Source: Rhizophagus irregularis
Lineage: Eukaryota; Glomeromycota; Glomeromycetes; Glomerales; Glomeraceae
Length of the DNA: 64,000 nt
Reading direction: 5' to 3'
Assembly: GCF_026210795.1 (NCBI RefSeq)
Contig: NC_089457.1
Span: forward strand, 2,852,001-2,916,000
A program made the position numbers and the translations under genes. Shown here in pieces: positions 10,590 through 23,450 of the stretch (position 1 is the stretch's first letter; every line of letters begins with the position of its first letter). The notes under the pieces were generated by a model. That model worked only from the letters and a program-made list of their open reading frames with translations, searched no databases and had not been told where the DNA came from.

Positions 10590-11909
10590 GGGAATTGCTA
10601 AACATCGCCTGAGTGATTGTCGTTTGGGTGATTATCGCTTGGACTTGGGGTCTTTGATCACGTGGAAGATTTAATATTTTTGATTGGCCATATGATCGCG
10701 TCATATTTATTTGTTTATCGAATCTCGTTTTCAGTATAGGTTCGTTTCCTCTAACTTACATTCTTACACTTTGTTTCTTACTAACTCTATTCATTATATT
10801 TAGGTCCTTTAGTGCTCAATTAAGGTTCATGTTGTTTTTCACTTTACGTTTCGTTTCTTACTCATATTTTTTTATTTATTTATTTATTTTGTTTCTGTTT
10901 CATATTTCGGTTTTCACTAATTTTATTTCGTTTTAGATCTTTTAGTTCTTTCGGTTCTACAATTAATAAAGGTTGATTTTTATTTTATTTATTTTTTTTA
11001 TTTTGTTTCTATCTTATATTTCGTTTCTTACTAACTTCATTTTTTTTTACTTTATGGTTTTATTTTTTACTTTGATCTCATTATTCCATCCTTTTCGTCT
11101 CCTATCATTTTCTATTACATCTTTTCATTTTCCATTATCGCTTTTTCTCTCCTATTTACTTCTCATCATTTCTTTTCGTCTCTTATCACTCTTCTTCATC
11201 TTCCCATCACTTCTTTTCGTCTCCCATCACTCCTTTCGTCTCCCATCACTTCTTTTCACCTTCCATCACCCTTTTTGTCTCTCATCACTCCTTTTCATCT
11301 CCCATCACTTCTTTTTGTTTCCCATCAATTCCCATTACTCTTTTTTATTTCCTTTCATCTTCTATTACTTTCCATACTCCATTGTTATTTCATTTTTTTT
11401 CAACAAATAAAGAACAGAAGAAATTTTTTGATTAGAAAATTCACGAAAGTTCATTATATTTATTATTTAGATTTAGAAATTAGGAATAAATGTAATAAAT
11501 GTTACAAACAATAAACTCATAATACATGCAATCACATTATAAGACGTGTGACCCAATATACATAATGTACAAACGTGATAAACGTAATACGCGTTATAAA
11601 ATAAATATTCTTAATTTACTTTCTTTTTTATTTATTGTTATTATTTCTTTTATTTGTATCACTTCATTAAAAATAAATACGGTGATTTTTTTCTTTAAAA
11701 TCGTAAATGTGTGACTTAAATTTTAATATTTGAAATAAAATTTCATTAGATAAGATTATTTTGAATAAATATGCAAAAAAGTTTTTGTTAAATAAGTTTA
11801 GCCGATCAGCCGTCAGCCGATTAATAAATTTACTCTTTATATATTGTACATCATGTGACATATTCGACGACAAGCGATGATCGCCCAGGCGACGTTTTAG
11901 CAATTTCCA
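10590..11909. repeat. Non-coding interval bounded by inverted repeats, with pyrimidine minisatellite
   Basis: Positions 10591-10632 (GGAATTGCTAAACATCGCCT then GAGTGATT) match the reverse complement of 11871-11909 (GGAAATTGCTAAAACGTCGC then CTGGGCGATCATCGCTTG). The left copy has an internal duplication. Between them lie T/C-rich sequence and a diverged tandem array at about 11080-11390 built from roughly 20-bp units like CATCACTTCTTTTCGTCTCC. Apparent long frames there are low-complexity Phe/Leu/Ser runs and are not called as genes. The interval may be a large non-autonomous element. Confidence 0.5.
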
Positions 11910-11934
11910 AAGTACAAATATATCAGTTATTGAT

Positions 11935-12125
11935 GCTTCTGGTAATAATGATGTTGAGAATATATCACCAGAAGAATTAGAGCCTCAAATTTGAAAGTTT
12001 CAAAATAGTATGAAATATGTAATTATTGTCAAAGTACTTTTGGATAGATCAAAAGCATGTAAGAAAGTGATGGATGATTTTGATAATGCACAAAAGAAAC
12101 AAGTCAGATATTAGTCATATATAAA
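11935..12125 (+). pseudogene. Coding relic, partner of 1055-1125
   Basis: The frame reads DASGNNDVENISPEELEPQI and then stops; in the same frame further protein-like sequence follows (KYVIIVKVLLDRSKACKKV). The DNA matches the reverse complement of about 1055-1110. The family was not recognised. It is either a transposon ORF end or a fragment of a dispersed gene family. Confidence 0.35.
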
Positions 12126-12299
12126 GACACATAATAGTTTTACGACAATTGTAAAAAAATAATAAGGTTTTAATATATATAATGAGCTAATTTATGAACA
12201 ATAAAAAAAGTTTTCAATTAGCAAAATGAAACGTGAAAAAAATTATAATCAAGCGTGAAAATCGAAAAAAAAATTACCGGCCACAATGAACTTGTTTCA

Positions 12300-12800
12300 G
12301 TTAATTTATTCCAAAATTTCAACTTTACTGACAGTAAAAAAAATGATCAGCCAATTATTTTTGCTGCGCGGCGGAGAAATTTGAGGTCTCCGTACTAGTT
12401 AGCAAAAACTCCTGTTGTGTCCTCGGGAAATTGACATAAATTGATTAAGCTTTTTTTCATATACGATAACATTGCGCCCTCGGGAATTAAAATTGACTTA
12501 CAGAAACATGTGATATCGACTAAGCTTTTTCCCTAAAAAAAAGTCAAATAATGACGCGCCTTTAACACTGGAAAAATTGTTTAAATAGTGGGAAAATTGG
12601 TTAGACGTAAAATTTGGGGTACAAGAAAATTTTTGGGCTCATTTTTGACTGCAAACTAATAATTTGGGACTTAATATAAATTTGGTGACCAAAATACTAC
12701 AAATAATGGCGCATTCTCAATATGGAAAAATTGGTTAGTGAGAAAATTAGTTAGATATATATGAATTTGGGCTGCGATATTTCATAAATCTGCCGTGATG
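12300..12800. repeat. Cluster of diverged short duplications
   Basis: Positions 12341-12385 match the reverse complement of about 258-300. CCTCGGGAAATTGAC...GATTAAGCTTTTT (about 12421-12462) is echoed at about 12478-12532 (CCTCGGGAATTAAAATTGAC...GACTAAGCTTTTT). GGAAAAATTG(G/T)TTA(A/G) phrases recur at 12569-12605 and 12725-12760. No coding frame is seen. The stretch is old repeat debris. Confidence 0.45.
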
Positions 12801-13022
12801 TGATATCTTAAAAATTTTTGTAATAAATGAATATTTAAATCACGTTTCACACAGAAAGCAATGAATACCGAAAAGTTTATATAAGTCAGGTATATAAATA
12901 CATAATGCAGTGATTTACTTCCGGTAAGTGTTATATTTATTGATAAAAAAAAATTAGATAAAAAAATAATTTGTTTTTTTAAAATAAAATAACATAATCA
13001 TTTAACAAATAGGAAAAAAATT

Positions 13023-15356
13023 TTATATGTCATATTCCTTACAAAATTTAATACCAGGTTCATAATTATTATAAGCAGCTAATTTCAAATAATATTTAGC
13101 TTTTTCTATATCTTTCGTACAACCAATACCATTGTAATACATATTTCCAGCGTTATACATTGCTACTTTAAAACCATCTTCAGCAGCTTTTTCAAAATAT
13201 TTAAGAGCTTCTGAAAAATTTTGATCAACACCAAAGCCATGATACAAACAATCTCCACATCTTACTTTTGCTTCAGGGAATTCATTTGCTTCATCATTAG
13301 CAACTTCCTTAAATAATTCAGCAATAATTTTATCTTTATTTGGAGGGCTCGGAACCAATCCTCTCGAAATGTAATATGCTTTATAATATTTTGCTATGAT
13401 TTGACTACGGTTTGCTGTACCTCCTGTATTACCAAGGTTTGCATAAGCTTCAAAACATTTATATGCAGTTTTTACATCTCCAACTAGTTTATAATGTTTA
13501 TTATACAACTTATGTTGTTTTGCTGCATCAGTGAGTGTCATATATTTAAATGATTTAAGATCTGGAAGGGCGTATGCATCAATGTTCTCTGCTCGTTTTG
13601 GACGAGACTTTTGCATAGAGTTGTTTCTGCTGTTTCCTCTTAGGTTTGGGCCACTAGAGCTTGATGTAACTTGTGAATATTCCTTGAGACAATTATTAAG
13701 GACTTCAAATATTTTCGTGATTTTTGGCCTAAAATCTGGATCATGATGAACGGCTAAAAAAATATGTAAAAAAAAGAAACCAATTAAGTACAACAAATAA
13801 AATTGTAATTTAAAATATTTTCTTTTACATACCTTCAATTTCTAATCGTTTGAATTCTTCTGGCATTTGACTATTTTCAGAAAATGGTTCTCTATACGTT
13901 TTATTATATACCTTATCAACTATATCTAAAATATCATTACTATCTTGATATGGAACTCTTTCTTCAGCAATTTCCCAAAGTAAGATTCCAAAACTATAAA
14001 TCTCACATCTTTGATCATATTTATAATTTGCCCTCTCTAACAATTCAGGTGCACAATAACGAACTAGTTCTAAATTTTGCTTTTGATTTAATGTAGCCGC
14101 GGTTAAGTAACGACTTAGTTTGAAATTTGCAAGTTTTGCTGTCTCATTAAGTGTAATTAATATATTTTTAGCTCTAATATCTCGATGAAAAATCTAAAAA
14201 AAAAAATTAAAAAAAATTTCGTTAATTAAATAAAAGTTGGTTAATATATATATATAATTACCTCTACAGTTTTTAAAAAATTTAATCCACGAGCAATATC
14301 GAGGGATATACGTAATTTTAATTTAAGGTCGAAATCATTTTTATTTTGATAAAATTCACGCAAATTACCACGTTCGGCCCATTCAGTCACCAAATACCAT
14401 TGATTTCCATCAGAAATTATTCCATAAAATTTTATGATGTTTTGCCAATCATGAAGTTCTTTAAGAATTGTAACTTTATTTTGTACAATCATATAGTTTT
14501 CTCCCTCAGCGATAGTTTTAAAAGCAAATACTTCACCTTTATTTGTTGTTTTATGCCATTTATTTACACGTCTATAGTATTTACGTGTTTGCTCATTTTC
14601 ATCACTTTCATAATCAGAAAATTTTAATGGATGTATCTGAAAGATATTATCAATTTTTGTTTGATTTTGAGAAGTTTCATTCATAAATTTTTCCATTGCA
14701 TTAACTTTTACAACTGTTGAAAAAAACTTTTCACTTAAGTCTGCGAAGCAGTCGTTATTATTAATACCAGCCACCATTCCTAGTATATACTATAATTATT
14801 AAATAATTTAAAATTAATTTTATGTTCAATTAAATTATAATAAAACTCAATTTTTTTATAATCTTACTTTAAATAAATCATCTTGATCGGATTTTAATTG
14901 TTCAAGTTCATCAGCAATTTCAACGTTAATAGAAAAAGACAATAAGTTAATACAACTGTCGAATTCCATACATAATTCTTTAAAAATTTTCTCAACACTT
15001 TTCTCTTTAAGGTATTTTATCAAAGTTTTCATTAGAGAGATTTCTGATATAAATTTTTTAATTTGCGTTATAATAGTAGATAATTCTTGTAAACGTATAT
15101 AATTTATTTTATTAAAAAAATCCTCTCTGTCTTTTCTTTTATCTCTAAGATCTCGTACGGCTAATTGTGCAACACGAACTCGATTTTTTAATATTTCACA
15201 AGTTCGTTTATTGTGTTCAGCAGCTTCTACTAATTCGATGATTTCGTTAAAAAAATTTCCAATTTCATTAATTAAAGGAAGAAATTTTGCAAATGGAACA
15301 AACATGAAAGCACTATCTTCAGTAAAACTATTCTTTTTTGATCCATTATCTTCCAT
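13023..15356 (-). CDS. Helical-bundle (MLKL/MCAfunc-like) + pseudokinase + Sel1 protein, copy A
   Basis: Four exons: 15356-14868, 14789-14262, 14193-13833, 13753-13023, all with GT/AG introns and compatible phases (0,0,1), giving 702 residues. Residues 1-163 are a Lys/Glu-rich, all-helical region whose pattern (EAAEHNKRTCEILKNRV, FFNKINYIRLQELS, KIFKELCMEFDSCI) resembles the four-helix N-terminus of MLKL and MCAfunc proteins. About 225-490 is a kinase fold: β3 Lys254 (FAFKTI), HRD at 342-344, but the DFG triplet is N362-F363-K364 and no Gly-rich loop is visible, so it is probably a pseudokinase; APE is kept (CAPELL). About 530-702 is Sel1 repeats (two clear, one weaker). Copy B lies upstream in the same direction. 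A role as a switchable cell-death or signalling scaffold is inference. Confidence 0.85.
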
Positions 15357-15420
15357 TTCTAATATTTATAATGATTTAATAAATAATTTAATCAAAAAAA
15401 AAAGAGATTTTTTATTGTAA

Positions 15421-16284
15421 AAAAACTACAAAACTCCGGTTTATTGCTTAATGTATATGCTGTGTTACCATTGTAATCCAACTTTTTGTTGCGTTAGGAA
15501 TCATACGATAATTTACGACAATAAAATATTTCTAATAAATTTGGAGCACGTAAATGGGTATGTATACGTAATACATTATCTTTTATTAGATATTTTTCGT
15601 TACACTTATTACATTGAGATAACGATGTAAATGAATTCATGTTACACAATTTGATGACCTTTATAAAATCAGGTCCTCACCAGCGCGGAAAAAAAGCCTG
15701 AAAAGTTTCGGAAAAATTCCGGTAAAGCATAAAAATTCCGGATATTGGCTTTTTTAACCGGTATACATTGTCCGAAATTGAAAAATTGAACAAAGCAAAC
15801 TATAAATTTTTAGGAAATCCGGATAGATTTCCCCCGCTCATCTGCATACATAGATAAATGCATGTTATTTCTAAAAATGAGAACCAATCATAATTTTATA
15901 TGATTCCATAAAAAAAAACTAATTAACCCGACAGTTGCATCATTTTCTTACACGACTATGTATGTACAGTAACTTTTTATGCGATGAAATAGATAATCAC
16001 GTAACTTTGAGAATATTAAATGGATGCAGTAAGCGTTAAAATCAAATAATCTATTAGTTAAATAAAAACTAGGAAACGGGAACCGTTGTAAGTCCGGAGC
16101 GAAAAACCAAAATTGCGGTTTCATTGGGTGGCGATCAAGTTGCGGACAGAGAAATTCACGTGATCGATTTTTTTTTTCATAGTGCGTAGACATACTATAT
16201 TGTCCTCCGGACAATGACAAATAAAAAAAAATTTTTTTTTTAGCTAAATAACGTAATAATTTAATGAATAATAATAAAAAATTT
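15421..16284. other. Intergenic between copies A and B
   Basis: The 5' flank of copy A (about 15425-15490) is a diverged version of the promoter block shared by copies B and C (GTGTTACCATTGTAATC). At 15690-15790, ATTCCGG/CCGGAAT-like motifs suggest an old MITE remnant. Positions 16066-16111 match the reverse complement of 536-577. The 3' flank of copy B contains GCAGTAAGCGTTAAAATCA (16025-16043), which recurs downstream of copy C near 41768. The minus-strand open frame at 15948-16331 is judged not coding. Confidence 0.5.
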
Positions 16285-18627
16285 TCAGAACTTATATTCA
16301 TTACGAAATCTAATAGCAGCTTCGTAACCATTATAAACAGCTAATTCTATATAATTCTTGGCTTTTTCTATATTTTTTTTACATCCAACACCATTATAAT
16401 ACATATTTCCAACGTTGTACATTGCTACTACAACACCATCTTCAGCAGCTTTTTCAAAATATTTAAGAGCTTCTGATTCATTCTTATCAACACCTTTACC
16501 ATTAAACAAACAATCTCCATATCTTACTCTTGCTTCAGGGTATTCATTTGCTTCATCATCAGCAACTTCTTTAAATAATTCAGCAACAATTTTATCTTTA
16601 TTTGGAGGGCTCCCAGCCAATCCTCTTGAAATGTAAACTGCTTTATAATATTTTGCTGTGATTTGATTACGGTTTGCTGTACCTCCTGTATTACCAAGGT
16701 TTGCATAGGCTTCAAAACATTTATATGCAGTTTTTACATCTCCACTAGGCCTGCCATTTTTATACAACTTATGTTGTTTCGCTGCATCAGCAAGTGTCAT
16801 GTATTTAAATGATTCAAAATCTAAATTAATAGGTAGTGCATATGCATCTTGATCAATGCTGAATGCTCGTTTTGGAATAAACTTCGGAGTGGAGGGTTTT
16901 CTGTCTAGGGTTAAATTACAAAAACTTGATGGTTCTTGTGAATATTTCTTGAAACAATTATTAAGAACTTCAAACATTTTCGAGATTTTTGGCCTAAAAT
17001 CTGGGTCATGATGAACGGCTAATAAAATATGTAAAAAAAGAAACCAATTAAGTACAACAAATAAAATTGTAATTTAAAATATTTTCTTTTACATACCTTC
17101 AATTTCTAATCGCTCGAATTCTTCTGGCATTTGACTATTTTCGGAAAATGGTTCTCTATACATTTTATTACGTACCTTATCAATTATATCCCCAATATCA
17201 TTACTATCTTGATATGGAACTCTTTCTTCAGCAATTTCCCAAAGTAAGATTCCAAAACTATAAATCTCACATCTTTGATCATATTTATAATTTGGTGCCC
17301 TCTCCAACAATTCAGGTGCACAATAACGAACTCGTTCAAAGTTTGGGTTAGCGTGTCCGCCGTGTCGGTAACGAATTAATTTGAAATTTGCAAGTATTGC
17401 TGTCTCATTAAGTGTAATTAATATATTTTCAGCTCTAATATCTCGATGAAAAATCTAAAAAAAAAAACAATTAAAAAAAAATTTCGTTAATTAAATAAAA
17501 GCTGGTTAATATATATATATAATTACCTCTACAGTTCTTAAAAAATTTAATCCACGAGCAATATCGAGGGATATACGTAATTTTAATTTAAGGTCGAAAT
17601 CATTTTTATTTTGATAAAATTCACGCAAATTACCACGTTCGGCCCATTCAGTTACCAAATACCATTGATTTCCATCAGAAATTATTCCATAAAATTTTAT
17701 GATGTTTTGCCAATCATGAAGTTCTTTAAGAATTGTAACTTTATTTTGTGCAATCATATAGTTTTCTCCCTCAGCGATAGTTTTAAAAGTAAATACTTCA
17801 CCTTTATTTGTTGTTTTATACCATTTATTTACACGTCTATCATCACTTTCATAATCAGAAAATTTTAATGGATGTATCTGAAAGATATTATCAATTTTTG
17901 TTTGATTTTGAGAAGTTTCATTCATAAATTTTTCCATTGTATTATTCATTACATTAACTTTTACAACTGTTGAAAAAAACTTTTCACTTAAGTCTGCGAA
18001 GCAGTCGTCATCATTAATACCAGCCACCATTCCTAGTATATACTATAATTATTAAAATAATTTAAAAATTAATTTTATGTTCAATTAAAAATATAATAAA
18101 ACTCAATTTTTTTATAATCTTACTTTAAATAAATCATCTTGATCGGATTTTAATTGTTCAAGTTCATCAGCAATTTCAACGTTAATAGAAAAAGACAATA
18201 AGTTAATACAACTGTCGAATTCCATACATAATTCTTTAAAAATTTTCTCAATACTTTTCTCTTTAAGGTATTTTATCAAAGTTTTCATTAGAGAGATTTC
18301 TGATATAAATTTTTTAATTTGCGTTATAATAGTAGATAATTCTTGTAAACGTATATAATTAATTTTATTAAAAAAATCTTCTCTGTCTTTTTTTTTATCT
18401 CTAAGATCTCGTACGGCTAATTCTGCAACACGAACTCGATTTTTTAATATTTCACAAGTTCGCTTATTGTGTTCAGCAGCTTCTACTAATTCGATGATTT
18501 CGTTAAAAAAATTTCCAATTTCATTAATTAAAGGAAGAAATCTTGCAAATGGAATAACCATTAAAACATTATCTCCCAAATTTTCAGCGAAATCATCTTT
18601 TTTATTAGTTTTTGATACATCATCCAT
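16285..18627 (-). CDS. Helical-bundle (MLKL/MCAfunc-like) + pseudokinase + Sel1 protein, copy B
   Basis: Four exons in the same arrangement as copy A: 18627-18124, 18042-17527, 17454-17097, 17018-16285, phases 0,0,1, giving 703 residues. The tandem period with copy A is about 3.27 kb. The N-terminal helical domain covers residues 1-168, with an N-terminal tail (KKDDFAENL) shared with copy C but not with A. HRD is kept (343-345); DFG is replaced by N363-F364-K365. After the NFK the activation segment reads HGGHANPNFERVRYCAPELL, quite unlike A and C, so this loop is the fastest-changing part. The Sel1 region is clear, ending NEYKF. All splice sites are canonical, so the copy looks intact. The role is presumed the same as A, possibly with a different partner or trigger. 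Confidence 0.85.
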
Positions 18628-18669
18628 TTCTAATAATTTATTAATTAATAATTTAGTGGAAAAAAAATT

Positions 18670-18765
18670 TTTTTTTTTTTACGAAACTACAATCATCGTT
18701 TCATTTATTCATGTATGTGTGTATTACCATTGTGATCAGAAATCCCACGCACAATATATATTTAT
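18670..18765 (-). promoter_or_regulatory. Upstream block of copy B conserved at copy C
   Basis: Read on the plus strand, ACGAAACTACA..CATCGTTT(C/T)ATTTATTCAT.TATGTG and then GTGATCAGAAATCCCACGCA,CAAT are near-identical upstream of copies B (18679-18757) and C (44290-44374). The block lies within about 160 bp of the start codons. Copy A keeps only a weak version. It is either recent shared ancestry or a conserved promoter/5' UTR; the sequence alone does not separate these. Confidence 0.5.
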
Positions 18766-18870
18766 AAATAAATCAATAGCACGAAATATCATATATTCAT
18801 GTTGCACTGTTATCAAAAGCAAATACTGCTACACAAAAGAAATGTATTCGTGTAACCGTTATGTTTAAAT

Positions 18871-19075
18871 GGTTCAGCCCAATAGTTTATTAGTAGTTTA
18901 TTAGGCATAGTAATAACACATGATTAATATAATATAATAAAGTGGATATGGTGTAAATGAATATTTTGTAGGAAAAAGTTAAAATAAGGCTTATAAATGG
19001 ATTAGAAATAGCTAATATTAATTAATGCATGATCAAAAAACGTCAGAACGATCGGTCCTGTGACCGATATAGCTA
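18871..19075. repeat. Diverged inverted copy of the block at 37891-38125
   Basis: GTTCAGCC, AATAACACATGATT, AATATTTTGTAGGAAAA and TTAATGCATGATCAAAAAAC occur in order here. They recur in order on the opposite strand at 37935-38125. Next to it lies CGGTCCTGTGACCGATATAGC, an end of the small element at 37826-37921. The stretch is a member of a dispersed element family, non-coding. Confidence 0.6.
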
Positions 19076-21130
19076 CTCCCTCTTCCGATTCATCCCACAT
19101 AAATTTAGCTTGATTTGACAAAATTTAGTTAATAATTTAGTAACACCAAGTTATAGATGTCTTTTTTGATAATATAACTAGTATATAGTCACATGGCTGT
19201 TCGTTATAGAAGATATAATAATATTATATGGCTAATATATAGAGGCTGATTAAGTTCGTTCGGATGCGTTATATAGTGTTTTATTATAAAAGCTCGTTAT
19301 ATCCAGTGAAATTATTTATAAAAAATCGGTTCTGGAAATTCGGTTCTTTATAACCAGTGGCGACTGTAACTTTCTAGGGCCTTATAATTATGTTAAATCA
19401 ATCATTATTAGTATAGTTCCTTAAAATACTAATATTAAGGCTTTTTTTAACAGTAAATCTTCCATCCTTTTTATTTGCCCATTTATTAGAGAGAGAAGTA
19501 CAAAAATATTGCGTTCTAGCACATAAAATACCCGAATGTGATGAAATTCTTTCATATTTTCACCCCAGCGTAGATAATAACTAAAGTAATTTTTCAAAAT
19601 AGTCAAGTACTACTACTTGACAGTATTCATGAGACAATTGGGACATATTTTTATAATATAGTTTTCGAGAAAATGTTGGAAGTATCTATATAATAATTTG
19701 GATTTTGTACGACCGTGATTAAATTAAAATTATCATGCTTAATTTGTTGTGAGCATGTCAAACTTTTCACGAAAAATATAAAATTTTGAGAAATAACGAC
19801 AAGTAAAAAATATACACGAATTTGAAAGTTGTTGGGCTTTCGTTTTTTATTAAGATACGCCATTGAACAATTTATTGAGCACATTTTCTTCATAGTTTTC
19901 TGATAGTTGGTCTCCAAAAACACCCTTTTGATTGCTAGGCTTTTACTCCCTACGAAGAGTTATAATTTGATGTGTGGAGTCCAGTTGATTAAATGAATGG
20001 ATAATTGTTAAATGATACACACTAATTTTAAATTGAGCTTATTAAATTTAAAATGTTCTTTCGATTGTTGAGTTTTTTGCTTTTCCATCACGTGTTTTAA
20101 CAAATATCAAACACTTCTAGGTACCGTCATACTATATTATGATGATGACCCTGGATTTTAAAAATTCTTTATCATCTTTTTTTCCTTATTATTGATTTTT
20201 ATGATTTTTGCTTATTTTATCGTTTTTTCCTTGGTAAAACGTAGCGTCACGTTTCTTTTTGAATATTTACTGCGTCATTGTCATATTTTATAAAATGGAT
20301 CAATAATTTATAATAAGAACGTGAAACCATATTAATATTTTGATTATTTACTGTTCTACTAAAAATAAATTGAAAAATAGACCCATCCCCGAATGAAAAA
20401 TTTCAAATGTGAAATCTTGATTATTTTAATGAGCGAGTCATTAGTACTACCTTCTAATTAGTATATTTTTCAATAAAGTATTTCATCAAAATAAAGTCGT
20501 CAATATAAATATGTACATTTATCTTAAAAGAGTTACGTATTACTTCAAAAATATTAAGTTTAATTTAAAAATTTCAACTATATTTCTACATTTGATTAAC
20601 ATTATTTTATTATTTTACGTACAGTAAGTATGTAATATAAAAGTAATAGAATAAAAATAATAATATGATTATAAATATACACTAGCAATCAATTCCACAA
20701 GATAAAATAAAATGAGATAAACAAAAGTATAAACGCTAAATTTCATGACCAAAATGTTTGCTATTTTTGTCTTATTTTCAACTTTTGTCTTTGATAAGCT
20801 TAAATAAATATTGTTACGTCATTAAATAATGACACAGTCGATAAATCTTTCACTCCAACATCGTCGGACCGAATCAATTTCGTTTAAAAAACTTTGTGTT
20901 CGACTTTTTTTTGATCTCCTTATATATAAAAAATTAAAACAGAAAAATAATTAAAAAACAAATTTTTACGTTAAATCTTTAGAGTCACATGATCGGATTT
21001 TTGTAAAAAATCATCCCATAAAAATAGAAATTATTTTTGCTGATCATGCAAAAATCTTTTATAAATTTAGTAACCTATTGTTTCAATGAATTATTCTTTT
21101 TAAACTTTGTTTTTGTTTAATTTATTGTTA
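19076..21130. other. Intergenic, upstream of the BTB-TLDc gene
   Basis: AT-rich DNA without a credible gene. The short minus-strand frames at about 19421-19923 lack family features. The proximal upstream region of the BTB gene (20990-21130) is T-rich with a CACATGATCGG motif. No repeat with recognisable ends was found. Confidence 0.45.
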
Positions 21131-21137
21131 TAAAAAT

Positions 21138-22651
21138 ATGTCTTTTGAATATTTTCAAGAACTTTCCAATGATTTGGAAAAATTACTTACAACTGAAAAG
21201 GGATATGATGTCATTATTTACGTTGGAGAAAATGAAAATATAAAAGAATTTCATGCTCATTCGAGTATTTTATGTACAAGGTCGCAGTATTTCTGTTCAG
21301 CTTTCTCTAATGAATGGGCCAATAAAAAAGATGAAAAATTTATTTTCAAGAAACCTAATATTTCTCCTGAATTATTTAAAATTATTTTAAGGTAACATAA
21401 AATTATAAAATTCATCGTTTAGTACTTTAATAGTTATATAATATTAAATATTTTTAATTATTTAGATATATTTATTGTGGGAAGATTGATTTAACAAAAT
21501 TACAAGGTCCTGAAGTATTAAAACTTTTGATTGTAGTGGATGAACTTAATATTCAATCTTTAATCTCTTGTATTCAAAAATATTTGATTAAAAATGAAGA
21601 TAAGCTTTTGCAACAGAACCCTATAGAAATCCTTGAAACAGTTTATCAATATGAATCATTTACAGATTTATGGAATTATTTTCTTGAGAAGATTTGTGAA
21701 GAACCTGAAATGTTATTTAATTCTAATAAGTTTACCAATTTAAAAGCGCCTTTATTAAAATTACTTTTAAAACGGGACGACTTGAGTTTAGAAGAAATTA
21801 TAATTTGGGATAATTTATTGAAATGGGGCCTTGCACAAAATCCATCCATTTCACAAGACTCAACAAAATGGAGCAAGGAGGATATTATAATTATGGAGAG
21901 ATCTCTTCATGGATTTGTTCCACTAGTTAGATTTTATCATATTTCTTCAGATGATTTTATTGAAAAAGTTTATCCTTTAAAAAAATTATTACCGGAAAAT
22001 TTAGTTGATGATTTAATAAAATTTCATATTACACCAAATAAAAAATTATCAAATGACAATGTTGGACTTCCCCGACAATCAAAATTTATTTATGACTCAA
22101 CTTTAATTGAACGTCAACATTTTGCTGTTCTAGCTAGTTGGATTGATAAAAAAGAAAATTTACATTTAATAAATATTCCTTATAAATTCAATTTACTTTA
22201 TCGTGCTAGTAGAGATGGTAATACACCTGCAGCATTTCATGCTAAATGTGATAATAAAGGAGCTACTATTGTTGTTGCAAAAATTAAAAATTCAGAACAA
22301 ATAGTTGGGGGATATAATCCACTTTATTGGAATTCAATTGTTCATGATCTGTCCACATTTGATAGTTTCATATATTTTTTTGCAGATGTGAAGAATATAG
22401 TAACTGCAAAAGTAAGTTATAGTAATGGCAATGCATTTTCTATAGGAAATAATCCGAATTATGCACCAATATTTGGTGGTGGTTACGATTTATACCATCA
22501 TGGTTACGGTGTTTGGTATAGTAATAATTATGAAAATACTACTTCTTATCCTAAAATTGATGGTATTCCTAGTGAAGTAGGATATAACAGAATAAATAGT
22601 GTAAAATTTAATGTAAATGATTACGAAGTCTTTCAAGTAATTAGAAAATAA
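21138..22651 (+). CDS. BTB-BACK-TLDc domain protein
   Basis: Two exons: 21138-21391 and 21466-22651, joined by a 74-bp GT/AG intron that restores an Arg codon, giving 479 residues. The BTB/POZ domain covers about residues 20-115 (YDVIIYVGE, FHAHSSILCTRSQYF, the intron falling before YIYCGKIDL). A BACK-like helical region covers about 130-275. A TLDc domain covers about 295-478 (FNLLYRASRDGNTPAAFHAKCD, GGYNPLYWN). In other fungi and animals BTB domains dimerise and can bind Cullin-3, and TLDc domains bind the V-ATPase or act in oxidative-stress responses (established). The exact role here is unknown. The frame is open throughout and looks functional. The family is known to be greatly expanded in glomeromycete fungi. 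A dead relative lies at 25711-26923. Confidence 0.9.
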
Positions 22652-23123
22652 TATTTTCTTGAATGTATTTAAAATTAGTCATATTTAAGTATAAAAGTAA
22701 AAAAATATTTTCTTCAGTTGTTTATAAAGAGCGAAATATTTGATAAATATACAAATTTAAGAATATTGTTACTATAATAAATTTCATGAGAGATATTGTG
22801 ATCTAGAATAAGCGAAAATCATGAAATTTAAAATTTAGGCATTTTTAATTACTGTTATTAACAATAAAATTAACAATATTACACAAATATAATGTCATTA
22901 TCTTTGATTTCTATGATATATTACATGTACTTTTTCTAAAAATGATTTTTACTATACAATCTCTTAATTTCTTTTTAAATTAACTGTTAATTAATTCTCT
23001 GCGGAATATTTATTTTTTTTAAAATATTTTTTTTTTCCGAATATTTTAAAAAATTATTTACTCATCAACTTATTTATATTATTTTTTAAAAAAAGTTTAT
23101 TACTATATAAGCAGAAAATACGA

Positions 23124-23450
23124 AAAATGAGTTTGAATACAAATATATTCAAGAAATTGGATTCAAAAGTTTCAGAAAAGTTTATCGTGCAAAATGGAAA
23201 AATTATGATCATTGTATCATTCATTAGGTAATTATGAAAACATATTTTACAATTTTTAGTATCTATTTAAATTTTATAGCTTAGACTTCAATTCATAGTA
23301 ATATTATTAATTATTGATTTTTATAGAATAACAAATTTGTACCAGGTATGATAAAAAATATTCAATTCGACTTGGTGGTGGAAAAAGAATATAATAGTTT
23401 AAATAATTATTTCATTTATTCGTTAGAAAATTATAATGATCCTTAGTCCC
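23124..23450 (+). pseudogene. Protein kinase N-lobe relic
   Basis: The frame NEFEYKYIQEIGFKSFRKVY then RAKWKNYDH has the spacing of a kinase Gly-rich loop with its second and third glycines lost. A stop follows where the VALK motif should be. A GT follows and further protein-like sequence appears at about 23330-23450 (VVEKEYNSLNNYF). There is no catalytic loop downstream, so this is a fragment. The rest of 22652-24030 holds no gene. Confidence 0.5.

Noticed and set aside
10973-11410. Plus-strand 145-codon open frame rich in Phe, Leu, Ser
   Set aside because: It coincides with a pyrimidine-rich tandem array; the frame is a by-product of TTC/CTT-type repeats and starts within low-complexity sequence.
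11667-11903. Minus-strand 78-codon frame
   Set aside because: It starts from a TTG inside the inverted repeat at 11871-11909 and has no family features.
13531-18868. Plus-strand frames opposite copies A and B
   Set aside because: They are antisense shadows of the paralogous exons, and they repeat at the same offsets in each copy.
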